In this document: positions 6,543 to 8,314 of the stretch, in pieces
Position numbering within the stretch: the first letter of the stretch is position 1
Layout: each line of letters begins with the position of its first letter
Source: an uncultured Lachnospiraceae bacterium
GTDB lineage: Bacteria > Bacillota > Clostridia > Lachnospirales > Lachnospiraceae
Direction: 5' to 3'
Assembly (NCBI GenBank): GCA_902803635.1
Contig: CADCQU010000099.1
Span: forward strand, 1-8,314
DNA: 8,314 nucleotides
Position numbers and translations under genes: made by a program
The notes under the pieces: model-generated
The model's database searches: none
Told to the model about the DNA's origin: nothing
Seen by the model: the letters and a program-made list of their open reading frames with translations, nothing else

Positions 6543-6566
6543 ATGACATCGGGAAGAAGATGTCAT
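6543..6566. repeat. Short inverted repeat in the gap between the two minus-strand genes
   Basis: ATGACATC 6543-6550 and GATGTCAT 6559-6566 form an 8-bp stem with an 8-nt loop, in the 83-bp gap after the DUF1846 stop codon. No T-run follows on the minus strand, so it is unlikely to be an intrinsic terminator. It could be an operator dyad or an mRNA-processing hairpin. No good promoter for the HD-GYP gene is visible in the gap, which favours co-transcription with the DUF1846 gene. Confidence 0.45.
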
Positions 6567-6572
6567 GGCAGT

Positions 6573-8051
6573 TTAATGGAAAATCTTCTTATTTTCATAC
6601 ACGGGCTCGCAGGTAATCTGGACGCCGAGCTTCCGCATGACGCGGACGTCGACGGGGGAGAGCATCACGGAGGAGTGGGCCTGGGAGCCGCGGAGCCCGG
6701 CGAGGGCGTCCATGGCCGCCTTCGCGCGTTCGTCGGCGACGGCCGACATCGAGAGCGCGATAAGGATCTCGTCCGTGTGGAGTCGCGGGTTCTTGCCGCC
6801 GAGGTAGGTGGTCTTGAGCCTTTGAATCGGCTCGATGACCTCCGGGGAAATGATTTTCACCGAGTGGTCGATGCCGGCGAGGATTTTGAGCGAGTTGAGG
6901 AGCGCGGCGGAGAGGGCCCCCAGAAGCTTCGTGGTCTTCCCCGTAACAATGCTGCCATTTGGCAGCTCGATCGCAACGGCCGGGGCACCGGTCTCGTCGG
7001 AGCGCTTCAGGGCAGGGGCCACCACGGTTCGGTCAGCGGTCGTCACGTGCGCCTGCTTCATGATGAGCTCGATTTTGTCTGCCTCCTCCTCGCGGCGAGA
7101 CCCGTCGGCGAGGCCGGCCAGGGTCTCGTAGTAGCGGCGGATGATCTCCTGGCGGGAGGCCTCGCAGCAGACCTCGTCGTCGGTGATGCAGAAGCCCGCC
7201 ATGTTGACGCCCATGTCGGTCGGCGATTTGTAGGGGCATTTCCCGTAAATGTTCTCGAAAATGGCCTGGAGCACGGGAAAGGCCTCGATGTCACGGTTGT
7301 AGTTGACGGTGGTCTCGCCGTAGGCTTCCAAATGGAAGGGGTCGATCATGTTGAGGTCGTTGAGGTCGGCGGTCGCGGCCTCGTAGGCGAGGTTGACCGG
7401 GTGCTTCAAGGGGAGATTCCAAATCGGGAAGGTCTCAAATTTTGCATATCCAGCGTCTATGCCGCGCTTGTGGTCGTGGTAGAGCTGGGAGAGGCAGGTG
7501 GCGAGCTTGCCGCTGCCCGGACCCGGCGCGGTGACGATGACAAGCGGGCGGGAGGTCTCGATGTAGTCGTTCTTGCCGTAGCCCTCGTCGCTTACGATGT
7601 AGTTCACATTGTTCGGGTAGCCCTTGATGATATAGTGCTGGTAGACACGCACGCCGCTCTTTTCGAGATGGTTCTTGAAGAGCACTGCCGAGTCCTGCCC
7701 GGTGAAATGCGTGATGACGACGGAGCCGACGTAGAGGCCGACGTCGCGGAACTCGTTCATGAGCCGCAAAACGTCCGTGTCGTAGGTGATGCCCAGGTCG
7801 CCGCGAATTTTGTTGTTCTCAATGTCGGTCGCGGAGATGGCGATGATGATCTCCGTCTGGTCACGGAGCTGGAGCAGCATTTGCAGCTTCGCGTTGGGCT
7901 GGAAGCCCGGCAGGACGCGGGAGGCGTGGTAGTCGTCGAAGAGCTTTCCGCCGAATTCGAGGTACAGCTTTCCGCCAAAACCTTTGATCCGCTCGCGGAT
8001 GCGCTGCGACTGCATTTCAAGATATTTTTCATTGCTGAATCCTATGTTCAT
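6573..8051 (-). CDS. UPF0371/DUF1846 family conserved protein
   Basis: The 492-residue product matches the DUF1846 (UPF0371) family in length and in several recognisable stretches: the N-terminal IGFSNEKYLEMQSQRI, the ATDIENNKIRGDLGITYD region at 74-91, and SSVMLSPVDVRVMRKLG near 460-476. The family is soluble and widespread in Firmicutes and Actinobacteria; its cellular function is not established as far as I know. VTAPGPGSGK at 173-182 looks like a nucleotide-binding loop, and VTGKTTKLLGA at 369-379 is a second Gly/Lys/Thr-rich stretch, so phosphate or nucleotide binding is a reasonable inference. There is no signal peptide or membrane segment. ATG 8051 has a strong AAGGAGG at 8064-8058 with 6-nt spacing. 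It is the first gene of the minus-strand pair, and the HD-GYP gene starts 83 bp beyond its stop. Codon use matches the neighbours and there is no sign of damage. Confidence 0.93.
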   Translation of the reverse strand: MNIGFSNEKYLEMQSQRIRERIKGFGGKLYLEFGGKLFDDYHASRVLPGFQPNAKLQMLLQLRDQTEIIIAISATDIENNKIRGDLGITYDTDVLRLMNEFRDVGLYVGSVVITHFTGQDSAVLFKNHLEKSGVRVYQHYIIKGYPNNVNYIVSDEGYGKNDYIETSRPLVIVTAPGPGSGKLATCLSQLYHDHKRGIDAGYAKFETFPIWNLPLKHPVNLAYEAATADLNDLNMIDPFHLEAYGETTVNYNRDIEAFPVLQAIFENIYGKCPYKSPTDMGVNMAGFCITDDEVCCEASRQEIIRRYYETLAGLADGSRREEEADKIELIMKQAHVTTADRTVVAPALKRSDETGAPAVAIELPNGSIVTGKTTKLLGALSAALLNSLKILAGIDHSVKIISPEVIEPIQRLKTTYLGGKNPRLHTDEILIALSMSAVADERAKAAMDALAGLRGSQAHSSVMLSPVDVRVMRKLGVQITCEPVYENKKIFH

Positions 8052-8068
8052 ATACTGCCTCCTTATGC

Positions 8069-8114
8069 ATCGGCAAATGTACCTGCCCGGATGGATGGTC
8101 AGGTATCGGCAAAT
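8069..8114 (-). promoter_or_regulatory. Leader element of the DUF1846 gene: direct repeats flanking a dyad
   Basis: ATCGGCAAAT occurs exactly at 8069-8078 and again at 8105-8114 (plus-strand reading), 36 bp apart. Between them TACCTG 8080-8085 and CAGGTA 8100-8105 form a dyad that can extend inward with further G-C pairs around an 8-nt loop. The whole block lies between the proposed promoter and the ribosome binding site, so it would be in the 5' leader. It may be an operator pair or an RNA structure; no known riboswitch class was recognised. Confidence 0.4.
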
Positions 8115-8131
8115 AGAATCTCCATCTCCCT

Positions 8132-8137
8132 ATCATA
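8132..8137 (-). promoter_or_regulatory. Candidate extended -10 promoter of the DUF1846 gene
   Basis: On the minus strand TGCTATGAT provides an extended -10 (TGn plus TATGAT). The position 17 bp further upstream (GTGCAT) is a poor -35, which an extended -10 can tolerate. Transcription would start near 8125 and give a leader of about 75 nt. Confidence 0.4.
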
Positions 8138-8138
8138 G

Positions 8139-8228
8139 CAGATAGTCACAACAAATGCACTCTATTTTTCTATGCTTTCCTTCAAAAATTTTCACAAAAA
8201 GTTACTGTTTAGCTGATCCTCAATTTTA
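8139..8228. other. AT-rich gap with no recognised gene
   Basis: This stretch between the candidate promoter and the right-edge repeat is AT-rich, with T-runs and A-runs around 8160-8205. It contains one CAAATG at 8152-8157. I saw no open reading frame with a ribosome binding site and no convincing terminator hairpin. Confidence 0.5.
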
Positions 8229-8314
8229 TGTCATTCTGAGGAGCGCGTCCTTCGGACATCCCAGAATTGAATCGCCTACGGCGATGAGGGATGATGAAAA
8301 GCGACGAAGAATCC
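8229..8314 (+). repeat. TGTCATTCTGAG-family repeat, interrupted by another repeat, cut by window end
   Basis: TGTCATTCTGAGGAGC at 8229-8244 matches the left arm at 3809-3824, and GCGACGAAGAATCC at 8301-8314 matches its continuation at 3827-3840. In the first copy these two parts are two bases apart; here 56 bases intervene. The intervening part contains a GTCC/GGAC hairpin (8247-8257) and a nested palindrome, CATCCC 8257-8262 with GGGATG 8288-8293 enclosing ATCGCC 8271-8276 with GGCGAT 8280-8285. The right half of the element lies beyond the window. Confidence 0.75.

Noticed and set aside
6490..6549. Upstream ATG 6549 for the HD-GYP protein
   Set aside because: There is no ribosome binding site before it, whereas AGGAAAGG is well placed for ATG 6489.
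6504..6566. Degenerate copy of the TGTCATTCTGAG repeat in the minus-strand gap
   Set aside because: TGTCATTCTTCAGG and ATGTCATCCCAGAAG resemble the repeat start, but the similarity is limited to about ten bases and no full arm pair can be aligned.
6510..8138. Open frame of 542 codons on the plus strand opposite the DUF1846 gene
   Set aside because: It is a shadow of a conserved family gene, dominated by Val, Gly, Asp and Arg, with no supporting ribosome binding site or homology that I recognise.

Overview
The window is bacterial, GC-rich in its genes (roughly 58% by eye) with AT-rich gaps. It most resembles a low-GC-phylum anaerobe with GC-rich coding, probably a Negativicute such as a Selenomonas relative, with a Clostridia member as the alternative. 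The pointers are a FeoA-FeoB fusion followed by a small FeoB-associated Cys-rich membrane protein, a UPF0371/DUF1846 protein, a large membrane HD-GYP protein, and dispersed palindromic repeats of the 'TGTCATTCTGAGGAGC...GACGAAGAATCC' and 'CTTGGCTCCCCC...GGGGGAGC' types. This assignment is from recognition, not a database search.

Layout: positions 1-209 are an AT-rich upstream region. A plus-strand cluster then carries feoB with FeoA fused at its N-terminus (210-2573), a 55-residue Cys-rich membrane protein (2645-2812) and a PfkB-family kinase resembling pseudouridine kinase (2846-3778). Positions 3779-4254 hold no gene. They contain a 168-bp element with perfect 17-bp terminal inverted repeats enclosing a second palindromic repeat, a perfect 19-bp-stem bidirectional terminator, and three related GC-rich hairpin repeats. 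A minus-strand pair follows, read from right to left: a UPF0371/DUF1846 protein (8051-6573) and, 83 bp downstream, a 744-residue membrane sensor with an HD-GYP c-di-GMP phosphodiesterase domain (6489-4255). The right edge (8229-8314) is another palindromic repeat, interrupted by a third repeat and cut by the window end.

The plus-strand genes centre on ferrous iron import: FeoA/FeoB forms the GTP-dependent channel and the small Cys protein is its usual Firmicute companion. The kinase has no obvious iron role and may simply be co-transcribed. The minus-strand pair joins a signalling protein with a conserved protein of unknown cellular role, and no functional link is evident. The two groups converge on the repeat and terminator region.

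The most unusual signal is not a gene. The hexamer CAAATG (or its complement CATTTG) occurs 21 times by hand count, against about 3 expected from base composition, in several reading frames and in most gaps. Its preferred extended form is GGCAAATG. It could be a genome-wide functional word such as a DNA-uptake or Chi-like motif, or a composition bias; a whole-genome count would decide. No CRISPR, prophage, transposase, rRNA or tRNA was seen.
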